A stretch of DNA of 64,000 bases from GCA-003244245 sp035606945 (GTDB taxonomy: Bacteria; Actinomycetota; Actinomycetes; Mycobacteriales; Pseudonocardiaceae): NCBI GenBank assembly GCA_035606945.1, contig DATNDR010000074.1, positions 62,001 through 126,000 of the forward strand, written 5' to 3'. This document shows positions 1 to 9,150 of the stretch, piece by piece. The notes below the pieces were generated by a model. It was given only the letters and a program-made list of their open reading frames with translations, made no database searches and had not been told where the DNA came from. Position 1 is the first letter of the stretch, and each line of letters begins with the position of its first letter. The translations under genes were made by a program, and so were the position numbers.

Positions 1-555
1 TTGCTCATAGGTAAACGGCGCTTCACACGCGCTTCTCGACGCTGTTCGGCGCCGTTCAATGAGCGTTTACGCCGGTCCCGCAGAGTTCCCTGCGCGAGTC
101 GGCTCACGCGTATCTACGCAGGCCCGATTGGCTCCAGCCAAATGGAATGGAGTGTCAGGTGGCAGGTTCGGGCAGCTGATCGCACGCGAATTGGCAAGGG
201 ATGTCGCCCTCTCTAGGCAGGTGCTGCGACTGAGCTGGAGCCCTGTCCCCGAAAACGCCTGATTGTTGCACGCTGAAAGCGTAGTCATTGCCAATCGTGC
301 GGCGCCAATTCACTCCTCCGGCCGCTGACAAGATGAGTATATAGCGATATGCGGTCATCCCTTGTGGGTGGCGTCGTAGTCCCTTGGTCGGTCGCCGGAC
401 TTCTGCTGTTCACCTCCTAGGCGCAGCGTCGCCCAATCGGTTCCGTGCGTGCGGGAGGTGCCGCTTTGTTAACTCAGTATCTGCGGCGTGTCGGCGTCGT
501 TCTTGCCGTTCATGCCATTGGGCGAGGCGACGTGGAGACGTGCCGTCGCCCCGGG
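1..555. other. Upstream region with no supported gene
   Basis: No reading frame here has a ribosome binding site together with recognisable protein features. A frame open from about 445 joins the first gene, but the stretch before 556 lacks signal-peptide character and looks like leader. AT-richer sequence around 330-350 could hold a promoter; I cannot define -35 and -10 boxes with confidence. Confidence 0.4.
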
Positions 556-2241
556 ATGCAGTGGGTGAGACCCCGCTTCGCTGCGCTGCTCGCGGTTCTG
601 ATCACGTTGGCCGGCATTGGGGCCTTACTCGCGCCGAGCGCAAGTGCGGACAGCTTCGTCCCGATCAGCGGCTCTGGATCAACCTGGAGTTCGAATGCAT
701 TGGATCAGTGGCGGAGAAACGTGGCCAGCCTCTACGGCATCACCGTGAACTACTCGCCAAACGGTTCGACCAGTGGCCGCAACGATTTCCGCTCCAACCA
801 GGTCGACTTCGCCGTCTCGGAGATCCCGTACGGCCTGAACGACGGTGGGGTGCTCGACCCGGCGCCGACGAAGGCGTTCGGCTACATGCCGATCGTCGCG
901 GGTGGCACCTCGTTCATGTACAACCTCAAGGTCGCCGGCAAGCGGGTGACCAACCTACGGTTGTCTGGCGAGACCATCGTCAAAATTTTTACCCAGCAGA
1001 TCACCAACTGGTCCGATCCGGCGATCAAGGCCGACAATCCCCAGCTGCCCCTACCGGCCCGGCCGATCGTGCCGGTGGTCTACTCCAACGGCTCGGGCAC
1101 CACCGCGCAGTTCACCGCCTGGATGGCCGACCAGTACCCGGCCATGTGGGACGCCTACTGCCACCGGGTCGGCCGTAACGTCACGCCATGCGGGTTCACG
1201 TCCTTCTACCCGCACGACAACAACATGGTGGCCAAGGCGCAGTCGCAGGGCGTGGCCGGGTTCGTCGCTCAGGACGCCAGCGAAGGCGCGATCACCTTCG
1301 TCGAGTACTCCTATGCCCGCAATGCGGGCTTCCCGGTGGCGAAGGTTCTCAACAAGGCGAACTATTACGTCGAGCCCACCGCGGGCAGCGTCGCTGTCGC
1401 GCTGCTCAACGCTCAGATCAATCCCGATCTCACCCAGAAACTGCACAACGTCTACGTGGGCACCGACCCGCGTAACTACCCGCTGTCCAGCTACAGCTAC
1501 ATGATCCTGCCGAAGGACACCAGCCCGGACTCCCACTTCAACACCGAGAAGGGCCGCACGTTCTCCGAATTTGCCGCCTACTTCCTGTGCGAGGGGCAGC
1601 AGCAGGCCGACACCCTGGGCTACTCGCCGCTGCCGATCAACCTGGTGCAAGCCGGGGTCACCCAGATCAACCAGGTTCCCGGCTCGACCAAAAAGCTCGA
1701 TCCCAACAACCTGGCGCATTGCAACAACCCGACGGTGTCTCCTGATGGCGGAAACCTGGTGGCCAAGAACGCCCCACAGCCCCAGGCGTGCGATGCCAAG
1801 GGGCCGACGCAGTGTGCCACCGGGACCGGGGGAGCGCGGCAGGCGACGGCCGGTGGTGGTAGTGCTGGGGGTTCGGCGGGTGGCGGTGGGGGAGCAGGAG
1901 CCGCCGGCGGTGGCGGCGGGGGCTCGGGTGGTACCGGCGGGAGCGACTCCGCCGGCGGTGCTGACACCGGGACGCTCGCGGACGGAACCGGTCCCGGCGG
2001 CGCGGCGGGCACCGTGATCGACCCCGATACCGGGCAGGTGATCAGCGGTGGAACGGCTGGAGGTGGCGGGTCAGCCGGTGTCACTGCCGTGCCGGTGACC
2101 GTGGATCTCGCCGACAACCGGCGGCAGACGGTGCTTGGGGTGCTCGCCGTCGTCCTCATGCTGGGCCTGGTGCTGGGGCCTCCGCTGGTGGCCCGCACCA
2201 TGCGCAGCCGGGCGGCATCTCGGGAAGGCCCACTGCCGTGA
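556..2241 (+). CDS. Secreted, membrane-anchored PstS-like substrate-binding protein
   Basis: Predicted surface protein of 561 residues. Residues 1-31 form a signal peptide ending in SASA. Residues about 32-395 match a PstS-type periplasmic binding protein: an opening GSGSTW segment, then VDFAVSE, and the phosphate-loop-like SNGSGTTA near residue 176. Residues about 425-485 are almost pure Gly/Ala/Ser and look like a wall-spanning spacer. Residues about 524-546 are a transmembrane helix followed by Arg-rich cytoplasmic residues. ATG 556 is chosen because it begins the signal peptide; GTG 532 is in frame, with GAGG just before it, and is an alternative. The stop overlaps the next start by four bases (GTGA), so the two are probably co-translated. 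The family binds phosphate or similar oxyanions, but the C-terminal anchor and lack of transporter genes nearby suggest a surface role other than classical uptake. Ligand unknown. Confidence 0.85.
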   Translation: MQWVRPRFAALLAVLITLAGIGALLAPSASADSFVPISGSGSTWSSNALDQWRRNVASLYGITVNYSPNGSTSGRNDFRSNQVDFAVSEIPYGLNDGGVLDPAPTKAFGYMPIVAGGTSFMYNLKVAGKRVTNLRLSGETIVKIFTQQITNWSDPAIKADNPQLPLPARPIVPVVYSNGSGTTAQFTAWMADQYPAMWDAYCHRVGRNVTPCGFTSFYPHDNNMVAKAQSQGVAGFVAQDASEGAITFVEYSYARNAGFPVAKVLNKANYYVEPTAGSVAVALLNAQINPDLTQKLHNVYVGTDPRNYPLSSYSYMILPKDTSPDSHFNTEKGRTFSEFAAYFLCEGQQQADTLGYSPLPINLVQAGVTQINQVPGSTKKLDPNNLAHCNNPTVSPDGGNLVAKNAPQPQACDAKGPTQCATGTGGARQATAGGGSAGGSAGGGGGAGAAGGGGGGSGGTGGSDSAGGADTGTLADGTGPGGAAGTVIDPDTGQVISGGTAGGGGSAGVTAVPVTVDLADNRRQTVLGVLAVVLMLGLVLGPPLVARTMRSRAASREGPLP

Positions 2242-4730
2242 GCGTGCCTCGCGTACTGGCGGGGCTGCTGACGATGGTGCTGTGCGCCGCTGGGGTCACT
2301 CTCTCGCCCCTCTCACCGCCAGCCGCTGCCGAGGATCCGACGGCGTCCAGCTCTGCGATGACCGTGTCGGGAAAGGGTGACTTCGCGGACCTGAAAGTGA
2401 CGGTCAGCCAGACCAAGAACCTGGTCAACCAGACCATCACCGTGTCCTGGACCGGTGGCGCACCGACGATTCCGGACACCAGTTTCAGGGTCAACTACTT
2501 GCAGATCATGCAATGCTGGGGCGACGACCCGGCGGGGCCGGACCGCACCCAGTGCCAGTTCGGGGGGTTGGCCGCGACCCCATTGGCGAATACCAGTGGC
2601 ACGTTCGTGCTGTCACGGCAGGTTTTTCCCGGGTTGGACCCGGAGGAAAAGCTTCAGGCGGTGAACGGACTCGGTCAGGCCTTCGTGCCGTTCTGGGCAG
2701 TGGGTCACGACGAGCCGGCTGGTTCCGGCACAGGCAACATCAACGACTTCTTCGACTCCCAGGTCACCAACGAGATCCCAGTGGCTCGTACCCATGGTGA
2801 TGGCACCGGTGAGGAGTTCTTCGAAATTGAGACCGTGACCCAGGCCGCGGGTCTCGGCTGTGGCGACCCGGTCACCACTGGCGCAGTCACCAAGGGTCGA
2901 TCATGCTGGTTGGTGATCGTGCCGCGAGACACCAAGGACGCGGACGGTTCCACTCGTGGCGGCGGAAGCGATCAGGATGCGCTGCAGTACTCCCCGCTGA
3001 GCCAATCAAACTGGGACCACCGGATCGTTGTCCCGCTGGAGTTTCAGCCGGTGGGTCGGGCCTGCCCGATCGGCGCGCCCGAGCGGTCCCTGATCGGCCA
3101 GGAGCTGGCAGTGGAGGCGGTCAGCTCCTGGCAGCCGGCTCTGTGCCAGGGCAATGGTCCGCTGTTCAGCTTTACCCAGCTGCCCGACGACGTGGCCCGC
3201 AGCCAGGTACAGAATGGCGGGCTGGCGCTGGTGACCGACCCGATCGCACCCGACCAGGTACCAGCGGACCATCCGCTGGTTTACGCCCCGGTGGGATTAT
3301 CCGGGCTGACCGTCGCCTTCGACATCAACTACCAGCCCGACTTGGGGCACAGGACACCTGACGACTTGGCCCTTGCCGGCCGGCGGTTCACGTCCATGAA
3401 GCTCACCCCGCGGCTGGTAGCCAAGCTCCTCACCCAGTCATACCGGCGCTCGCTGGCCGTCCAGGTGCCCGAGCTGGCGAAGAACCCCACCGGCCTGCTC
3501 GCCGACCCCGAGTTCCTCGACCTCAACCCCGACTACCGGGGTTTTGTCGATTACCTGGGCAACCCAGTGCCGGACGTGTTGGTGCAGCTCAACGGAGCGG
3601 ACATCACCACGCTGCTGTGGCGCTGGGTCATCGCCGACCCGGACGCCCGCGCCTTTCTCGCCGGGACCCCCGACAAGTACGGAATGCTGATCAATCCGCT
3701 CAACAAAGGTCTCAGCCTGCCGAGATCGACCTTTCCCCGCAACGACCAGAGCTGCGTGACCAGTACGGACGACGGCGGCAACACGGTGACGAACTGCAAC
3801 CTGGATCTACGCCCGTATGCCAACGACATGCACGACGCCGGCCGGGCCGCCAGCCGGGGCGACACTCTCACCCGGCAGAACACCTTCGACTCCAACATCA
3901 AGCAACAGGTCTCGACCAAGGCTGCCCGGCAGGTAATCGGTGCGCAGGCGGTGATGGCGGTGGTGGACGCGGCGACCGCTGCCCGGTATGGCCTCCAGAC
4001 TGCGCAGCTGCTCAACGCCGCTGGGAACTACGTCGCCCCCACTCCGGACAGCCTGCTGGCCAGTGCGGCGGTGATGAAGCCCAGCGCGGTGCCAGGGGTG
4101 CTAGCGCCCGACCCCGCAGCCAGCGACCCGAATGCCTACCCGCTGACCTCGTTGAGCTACGCGGTGACCTCGCCCACCATGCTGGACGCTGCGGCCGGCA
4201 AGGACTACACGGCGTTCCTGCGATACGCGGGCGGCCCGGGTCAGCAGCAGGGTCTCGCCCCCGGACAGCTTCCCCCCGGCATGGTGCCACTGCCCGATGC
4301 CCTCAAGGCGCAGACCCTCGCCGCCGCTACCACCGTCGAGAAGCTGATCAACTCCCTGCTGGCGCCACCAGCCCTGACCACCACCGGCGGCTCACCCGGT
4401 AGCTCTGCGACGCCAGGACCAGGTCGAGACGCGAACCCCCCGTACGTACCAGGGCAGCCGCCCGCTGGCCGATCGCCCGTTGCGCCACCCGCGCAGGTCG
4501 GGCCCGCGCCGCCGGCTACTTCGGTCGGCAAGACACCGAGCGTGGCCCAGGAGCCGGTCGCCGGGATACGCCGCACACCGCTGCTGCCTGCGCCGTGGTG
4601 GGTAGGCCTCGTGCTCCTGCTGACCCTCATCGTCGGGGGGCTGGCAGCGACCTCCTCACCGGCCATCCGGCTGCTTGGCGGCCGGCTAGCCCGGCGGCTG
4701 CGAAAGGAGGTGACACCGACCGAGCGGTGA
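2238..4730 (+). CDS. Large secreted membrane-anchored protein with a PstS-like domain
   Basis: An 830-residue protein with a signal peptide (1-31, ending PPAAA). Its N-terminal 300 residues (MTVSGKGDF onward, several Cys) match no family I recognise. A later region, about 320-700, resembles the PstS-like domain of the preceding gene: the 'TPRLVAKLLTQSY' segment parallels its 'GETIVKIFTQQI' segment, and 'YPLTSLSY' parallels 'YPLSSYSY'. A Pro/Gly/Ala-rich linker (about 715-780) leads to a transmembrane helix at about 785-805 and a basic tail. GTG 2238 overlaps the previous stop. Both proteins share the layout export signal, binding-protein fold, flexible stalk, membrane anchor, so they may form a pair on the cell surface. 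The last 26 bases of the gene belong to a direct repeat copied again 238 bp downstream. Confidence 0.8.
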   Translation: MSVPRVLAGLLTMVLCAAGVTLSPLSPPAAAEDPTASSSAMTVSGKGDFADLKVTVSQTKNLVNQTITVSWTGGAPTIPDTSFRVNYLQIMQCWGDDPAGPDRTQCQFGGLAATPLANTSGTFVLSRQVFPGLDPEEKLQAVNGLGQAFVPFWAVGHDEPAGSGTGNINDFFDSQVTNEIPVARTHGDGTGEEFFEIETVTQAAGLGCGDPVTTGAVTKGRSCWLVIVPRDTKDADGSTRGGGSDQDALQYSPLSQSNWDHRIVVPLEFQPVGRACPIGAPERSLIGQELAVEAVSSWQPALCQGNGPLFSFTQLPDDVARSQVQNGGLALVTDPIAPDQVPADHPLVYAPVGLSGLTVAFDINYQPDLGHRTPDDLALAGRRFTSMKLTPRLVAKLLTQSYRRSLAVQVPELAKNPTGLLADPEFLDLNPDYRGFVDYLGNPVPDVLVQLNGADITTLLWRWVIADPDARAFLAGTPDKYGMLINPLNKGLSLPRSTFPRNDQSCVTSTDDGGNTVTNCNLDLRPYANDMHDAGRAASRGDTLTRQNTFDSNIKQQVSTKAARQVIGAQAVMAVVDAATAARYGLQTAQLLNAAGNYVAPTPDSLLASAAVMKPSAVPGVLAPDPAASDPNAYPLTSLSYAVTSPTMLDAAAGKDYTAFLRYAGGPGQQQGLAPGQLPPGMVPLPDALKAQTLAAATTVEKLINSLLAPPALTTTGGSPGSSATPGPGRDANPPYVPGQPPAGRSPVAPPAQVGPAPPATSVGKTPSVAQEPVAGIRRTPLLPAPWWVGLVLLLTLIVGGLAATSSPAIRLLGGRLARRLRKEVTPTER

Positions 4731-4860
4731 CCAGGAGTCTCCAGCTCCCGGGCACCACCCGGCCCATTTTCCTGCAAGACGGCCGTGACGGGGTGGTCGG
4801 CATGCATTGGTTCGCCCGTCACTGCCGTGTGCCCGGACAGCAGTCCGTGCATCCCTGCGT
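4704..4860 (+). repeat. Direct repeat, copy 1
   Basis: About 157 bp covering the last codons of the upstream gene (KEVTPTER and stop) and the spacer after it. It recurs with roughly 85 percent identity, by eye, at 4942-5105. The offset at the start of the repeat is 238 bp. No terminal inverted repeats or coding content indicate a mobile element; a local tandem duplication followed by drift is the simplest explanation. Confidence 0.85.
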
Positions 4861-4941
4861 GCCCAGGATAACGGCAAATGTGTGTGGAGTCGTCCTCGCT
4901 GGTGGCGCGCTACCTGGCGGTGGGCGACGGCACCCCCGCGG

Positions 4942-5105
4942 AAGGAGGTGACACCGACCGAGCGGTGACCAGGAGTCTCCAGCTCCTGGCCACCAACCCG
5001 GCCCATTTCCTGGCCTGCAAGACGGCAGTGACGGGGTGGTTGGCATGCCACTGGTTCGCCCGTCGCTGGTGTGTGCCCGGACAGCAGTCCGGTGCATTCC
5101 TGCGT
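4942..5105 (+). repeat. Direct repeat, copy 2
   Basis: Second copy of the unit at 4704-4860. It carries a silent relic of the upstream gene's 3' end (AAGGAGGTGACACCGACCGA shared) and stops just before the ribosome binding site of the next gene. A frame is open through this copy into the next gene, but that gene's signal peptide starts at 5124. Confidence 0.85.
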
Positions 5106-5123
5106 TTCAAAGGACAGCTACCA

Positions 5124-6236
5124 ATGCGAAAGAGAAGACTGCTCCTGGCCGCTGGCGCCAGCGTGGCGACCGTGGCCCTCACCATGGGTACGGCGATAGC
5201 CGACCCCGTCCCTGCGCCTCCTCCCTACCCGCCGGTGGTCATTGTTGGCGCACAGACGACCCAGGACCTGTTCGACACCATGTGCAACAAGAACAAGGAC
5301 TTCCGGAATCCTGCGGGCAGCACCAACACCGATAACAGGATTTGCCAGTCCTGGGGTGTGGATCCGCAGCCCAGCAATATCGTCACCAGAGACCCGGTGG
5401 CCCATCCCGAATGCAGTCCATCCAATCCCCCCGGTCCCCCACCCAATGGCATTCCCCGGCCGAAGCAAGGTGGTGATGGTACAGACAAGCTGGTCGCCTT
5501 CCCCAGTTGTATCGATGTCGCCCGGGTGGTGACCGATGATTCGCATTCCAACCCCGCCCGCGCGGGCAAGAACCTGACCTACATCCCGATGGCCACTGAC
5601 GTTCTCGCCTATGCGACCAGTACCGATAGCGATGTAAACGCAGCTCTGACTAAAGACGATCTTAAGGCGATCTACACCTGTGATACCGCTCACTTCCCGG
5701 TTTTTGACAAGGTCACTGGTGCAAACCCAGACGGTTATCAGCCGCTGCTGGGGTCGTTCGGCGCCGGAAACCGCACGCAGCTCTTCAAGCTTCTTGGGAT
5801 CACTAATGACGCGGCGAATTACACCGATCCGGGCCAGCCGGGTGAATGCATCACCGACAAGGATTCTCATGGAGTCGGAATCCTGGCCAACGATGGGCGC
5901 GTGATCACCAATTCTAAGCAGCTGATCACGTACTCGGTTGCGCCGTGGCTGGCCCAGCTTTTTCACGCGGCCCCCGATATTCACGGTAATACCACCCTCG
6001 GCTCAATCAACGGGATTAGCCCGGCGATTTTGAATGCCAGCTCGTTCGGGGCGCGGACGGTTTACAACGTCGTGCGAAACTCCGATGTCCCAGCAGGGCC
6101 TATCCATGACCTGTTCGTCGGACCGACGTCCAAGGTCTGTCAAGACACCGCTGACATCAAGCGCGCTGGGTTCAACACGCTACCCAATGGGACAGGCCCA
6201 GGCAATTGTGGTGACCCAAGTATCACGACTCCGTGA
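5124..6236 (+). CDS. Secreted substrate-binding-domain protein
   Basis: A 370-residue exported protein. ATG 5124 follows AAAGGACAG and opens a signal peptide (MRKRRLLL..., cleavage near TAIA, residue 26). The mature part reads like a PstS-like binding fold: 'LTYIPMATDVLAYAT', then 'LTKDDLKAIYTCD', equivalent to the lobe that in PstS reads 'LSAGTLAKIFSGKI'. A Cys/Pro-rich insert lies at about 65-125. No C-terminal transmembrane helix or sortase motif, so it is probably released or held by partners. It lies between anchored PstS-like proteins and Ig-like proteins on the same strand, which suggests a common surface assembly. Ligand unknown; the PBP assignment is moderate. Confidence 0.75.
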   Translation: MRKRRLLLAAGASVATVALTMGTAIADPVPAPPPYPPVVIVGAQTTQDLFDTMCNKNKDFRNPAGSTNTDNRICQSWGVDPQPSNIVTRDPVAHPECSPSNPPGPPPNGIPRPKQGGDGTDKLVAFPSCIDVARVVTDDSHSNPARAGKNLTYIPMATDVLAYATSTDSDVNAALTKDDLKAIYTCDTAHFPVFDKVTGANPDGYQPLLGSFGAGNRTQLFKLLGITNDAANYTDPGQPGECITDKDSHGVGILANDGRVITNSKQLITYSVAPWLAQLFHAAPDIHGNTTLGSINGISPAILNASSFGARTVYNVVRNSDVPAGPIHDLFVGPTSKVCQDTADIKRAGFNTLPNGTGPGNCGDPSITTP

Positions 6237-6274
6237 TCAGGCCCCTTACTTATCAGTGAGAGTGGGTACATATC

Positions 6275-7210
6275 GTGCGTAAAAAGATCCTAGTGACACG
6301 GTTGGTGGCGGGGGTCGTGGCGGTCGCTGTCACGGCCGGGGCAGTGCTGGTGAGTGTCGGGGTGGCCAGCGCTGACCCAACGAGCGGCCCACCGCCCGGC
6401 ACCCTGGGTGGCAACACCATCGCGCCGGACCCGGGCACCAACCTCGACCGCATGAGTTCGATGACAGCTGGTGGGTGCCCGGATCCCTCCGCGACGCAGG
6501 CCGATGTGAAGGTCGTCGGGCCGATCGGGGTGGATCCATCTCATCAGGTGTTCCCCGCCACCAATCCGTACAACGCAGTGGCCCCAACCGACACCCAGTT
6601 CTCCAACTCGGGTGCGTTTGTCCAGCAATGGAGGGTGACCTTCCAGCAGGCGGTGGAGGAACGGCTTGGCAAGGGCGCGGTGATTCCTCTCGGTGAGTAC
6701 GACTTCACCACGCGTTGCCTTGATCGCCTAGGTTTCAACCCGACCGGCACCTACGTCGGGGGTCTGTTCTTCGACACTCCGACGACATATCACGGCCTCC
6801 CCAACGCGACTCCGACTCCGACTCCGACCCCGACCCCGACGGCGACCCCAACGCCGACGGCGACCCCAACGCCGACTCCGACCGCGACTCCGACCCCAAC
6901 GCCCAATCCTCGACTGCAGGCCACGAGGACGGAGCTGTCGGTGCCGGTCCAGGTCAAGGTTGACGGCCTGGGGTTCTTAGTGGTCGCCGACGCGCGGGTG
7001 ACCCCCGAACGCGACGGCAAGCCAGTGGGAACCGTCCAATTCAAGGACGGGGACACCAGGATCGGCGGCCCGGTTCCGGTGATTAACGGCCGTGCCTTGC
7101 TCGTCGCGTTCCGGCCTGGGGGTTCGCACGTGACCGCGGTGTACACGCCGAGCCCTGGCGTCCGCTTCCTTCCATCCACCTCCAAAACAGTGACGATCAG
7201 ATCCACGTGA
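6275..7210 (+). CDS. Secreted protein: GTNLDP domain, Thr-Pro linker, Ig-like domain
   Basis: A 311-residue secreted protein. GTG 6275 opens a signal peptide of about 33 residues (cleavage near GVASA). A domain of about 145 residues follows, beginning near 'PDPGTNLDRM' and 'GGCPDP' and ending 'FFDTPTTYHG'. Then comes a Thr-Pro/Ala-Pro linker coded by a near-tandem repeat at about 6808-6909, and a C-terminal Ig-like beta-sandwich (about 214-311) with the hallmark 'GTVQFKDGD' and 'HVTAVYTP'. Ig-like repeats of this kind usually serve as adhesion or stalk modules. The first domain recurs in the next two genes and is not one I can name. No membrane anchor. A clear hairpin follows the stop. Confidence 0.8.
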   Translation: MRKKILVTRLVAGVVAVAVTAGAVLVSVGVASADPTSGPPPGTLGGNTIAPDPGTNLDRMSSMTAGGCPDPSATQADVKVVGPIGVDPSHQVFPATNPYNAVAPTDTQFSNSGAFVQQWRVTFQQAVEERLGKGAVIPLGEYDFTTRCLDRLGFNPTGTYVGGLFFDTPTTYHGLPNATPTPTPTPTPTATPTPTATPTPTPTATPTPTPNPRLQATRTELSVPVQVKVDGLGFLVVADARVTPERDGKPVGTVQFKDGDTRIGGPVPVINGRALLVAFRPGGSHVTAVYTPSPGVRFLPSTSKTVTIRST

Positions 7211-7215
7211 TCGGT

Positions 7216-7245
7216 GCTGCACCTGGTGACCGCATCAGGTGCAGC
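7216..7245 (+). terminator. Hairpin after the Ig-like protein gene
   Basis: Perfect 10-bp inverted repeat GCTGCACCTG / CAGGTGCAGC with a 10-nt loop, starting 5 bases after the stop codon. No U-tract follows, as is common in high-GC actinobacteria. Probably a terminator or mRNA-stabilising hairpin. Confidence 0.6.
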
Positions 7246-7274
7246 CACCCGTCAGCCCGTCCGACAACCCGTGA

Positions 7275-7308
7275 GCGGGAATCGGTGCCTTCCCACACCG
7301 GTTCCCGC
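7275..7308 (+). terminator. Second hairpin, related to one after the paralogous gene
   Basis: Arms of 13 bases (GCGGGAATCGGTG and CACCGGTTCCCGC) pair with one G-T wobble around an 8-nt loop. A diverged relative lies at about 8931-8968 after the paralogous gene, sharing GCGGGAA, CGGTG and CCCACGACTGG. It sits 20 bp before the next ATG, so it may also act in that gene's leader. Confidence 0.5.
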
Positions 7309-7328
7309 CCACGACTGGTGAGGGAATC

Positions 7329-8051
7329 ATGAATCGTCTTTCCCGTCTGGTCTTCGTGATCACGATGGCGTTGGGCGCGCTAGTGGTGATGGTCCCGGTG
7401 CCCGCGCTGGCCGATCCGATCGGCGGCGTCATCATCATCCCGGGCAGCGGTACTAACCTTGATCCGCTCCGGCTCCGTACCTCGGCGGGATGCCCGGCAC
7501 AGGCCACTGCGTACTACGCCACGATGCGTGGCCACGGTTTTCCGCCCAACGGCCAGACCGTTACGTCAGAAACTGACGCCGGCTTATCCCACAAAATCGG
7601 GTTCGACGTGTATGTGGCGCTGGTCATGCGAGACTACGCGAATAAGAACCACGCCACGCTGGCCGGTCGCTATGACATTACGGTGTACTGCGTCAACGGC
7701 TTTACCCAAAATAGCCTCGGAGAGTTCACCGCCTCGCTCGAATTCACTAGCCCTACGGCCTACCAAGCGCTTGGAACCGCGATGCCGGTCGGACCACCGC
7801 CCCCTCCGCTGGAGGATCCCGGGGCAACGGGGCCTCTGGATCCGATGCCACCGCCGGTTGGATCGGCACCGAAGACCGCTCCAGAAGCCGATTACCGAGA
7901 TACGTCCCCGGTTGGGCCGCTCGCGTCTCAGCGCCACGACAGGACCGGTCAGGCCGTCCCATGGGTCCTTCTGGTTCTGGCTGGCGCCGTGTTCGGTGCC
8001 CTGGTCGCCGTAGTGACGTCGCGACAGATCGGGAAGCGTCGCTCGCCGTGA
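7329..8051 (+). CDS. Secreted GTNLDP-domain protein with C-terminal membrane anchor
   Basis: A 240-residue protein with a signal peptide (residues 1-28, ending PALA) and a domain homologous to the N-terminal domain of the genes on either side: 'GSGTNLDPLRL', 'SAGCPA', 'LAGRYDITVYC', 'SLEFTSPTAY'. Unlike them it lacks an Ig-like domain. A Pro-rich spacer (about 150-205) leads to a transmembrane helix at about 209-231 and an Arg/Lys tail. ATG 7329 follows GGTGAGGG. It may be the membrane-bound member of the GTNLDP family in this locus, perhaps a docking partner for the secreted members; that role is inference. Confidence 0.75.
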   Translation: MNRLSRLVFVITMALGALVVMVPVPALADPIGGVIIIPGSGTNLDPLRLRTSAGCPAQATAYYATMRGHGFPPNGQTVTSETDAGLSHKIGFDVYVALVMRDYANKNHATLAGRYDITVYCVNGFTQNSLGEFTASLEFTSPTAYQALGTAMPVGPPPPPLEDPGATGPLDPMPPPVGSAPKTAPEADYRDTSPVGPLASQRHDRTGQAVPWVLLVLAGAVFGALVAVVTSRQIGKRRSP

Positions 8052-8127
8052 TTGCTTCAGCGCCAGCATCCATGCCCCGTATTGACCATTAGTGAAAGTG
8101 AGCCGCATTGTGCATATGGAGTAATCG

Positions 8128-8917
8128 TTGACCCGCTTGGTGTCTGGGGCCACGGTGGCTGCTGCCACGGTCGGATCGGCATTCCTGGTGAGTATCCAGA
8201 TGGCCGGCGCCGCGCCCACTGTGTCTGCGTTAGGCACCAGTACCGTCGCCCCGGACCCCGGCACAAACCTCGACCCCATGAGTTCGACGACATCTGGTGG
8301 CTGTCCGATGCCATCGGTCCAAGCGAATCTAAAGGTCGTCGGCCCACTCGAGACGGATCCGTCTCAGCAGGTGTTCCCCGCCAGCAAGCCGTACGGCGCG
8401 GTCGCCCCAACCGATACCCAGTTCTCGAATGACGGTCCGTTTGTTCAGCGGTGGAGGGTGGCCTTCCAGGTCGCCGTGGAGGAACGACTGGGAAAGGGCG
8501 CGCTGGTTCCCACGGGCACGTATGAACTCACCGCGCAGTGCCTCGATCGCCTAGGTTTCAACCCCACCGGTACCTTCGTCGGACGCCTCAAGTTCGATAC
8601 TCCAACGACATATCATGGCGTCAAGGAGGCGACACCAACGCCGCCGGCGTCCACCCCGCCCCCAACCCAGACGCCGCCCCCGACGCCGACAGCCACACCA
8701 ACGGCCACACCGGCACCCCCGCCTGGGTCGACGGCCACGACGACCAAGTTGCACCGGCACCACCCCCACCGGCGCCCCGGTACCAGTGTCCGCCGGCTTC
8801 GCGTTCGGAGGCTTCTTGGTGCTGCCTGTGGGTTCTCATTCGCTCACCGCAGTGTTCACTCCGACCGACCCGTCGTACACACCGTCCACGTCGGACAGCG
8901 TGACGTTCACGTTCTAA
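8128..8917 (+). pseudogene. Broken paralog of the GTNLDP/Ig-like secreted protein
   Basis: TTG 8128, 7 bases after GGAG, opens a signal peptide and a full GTNLDP domain closely matching the gene at 6275 ('PDPGTNLDPMSS', 'FDTPTTYHG'), followed by a Thr/Pro linker to about 8757. After 'TATTTKL' the frame runs into His/Arg-rich nonsense ending at 9111. The Ig-like remainder ('GAPVPVSAGFAF', 'HSLTAVFTPTDPSY', 'DSVTFTF') continues in the +1 frame and stops at 8917. About 44 residues of the Ig domain, including the 'GTVQFKDGD' strand, are missing. So an internal deletion of about 130 bp, not a multiple of three, has truncated the domain. A protein with only the N-terminal domain and linker could still be made. 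Confidence 0.7.
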
Positions 8918-9150
8918 AGATGCTGAGTGGGCGGGAACCGGTGGCCTTCGCACTGGTTATGGCCCACGACTGGCGACGGTGTACCACTGGCACGGCCGGG
9001 CATACGGCGCGTTCCTGCGCGCAGTCCCGCCCGCCCGACAGACATCCCCTGTGGGGGCGTCCGTCATCGCCTAACCGGTTGCCGTTCATGTTCATGACGC
9101 AGCGTCGCTGAATCGCTCAATGCGGAAGGCGTGCCGGATGGATAGCAGCG

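Noticed and set aside
40..66. GTTC repeats suggesting a PHO box near the left end
   Set aside because: The GTTC units are 10 bp apart, not 11, and diverge after the first four bases.
1620..2201. Long Pro/Ala-rich minus-strand frame
   Set aside because: It is the complement of the Gly-rich spacer of the surface protein; no ribosome binding site or family pattern.
6790..7248. Val-Gly repeat minus-strand frame, and tandem repeat as possible CRISPR
   Set aside because: It is the complement of the Thr-Pro linker; repeats have no unique spacers, so not a CRISPR array.
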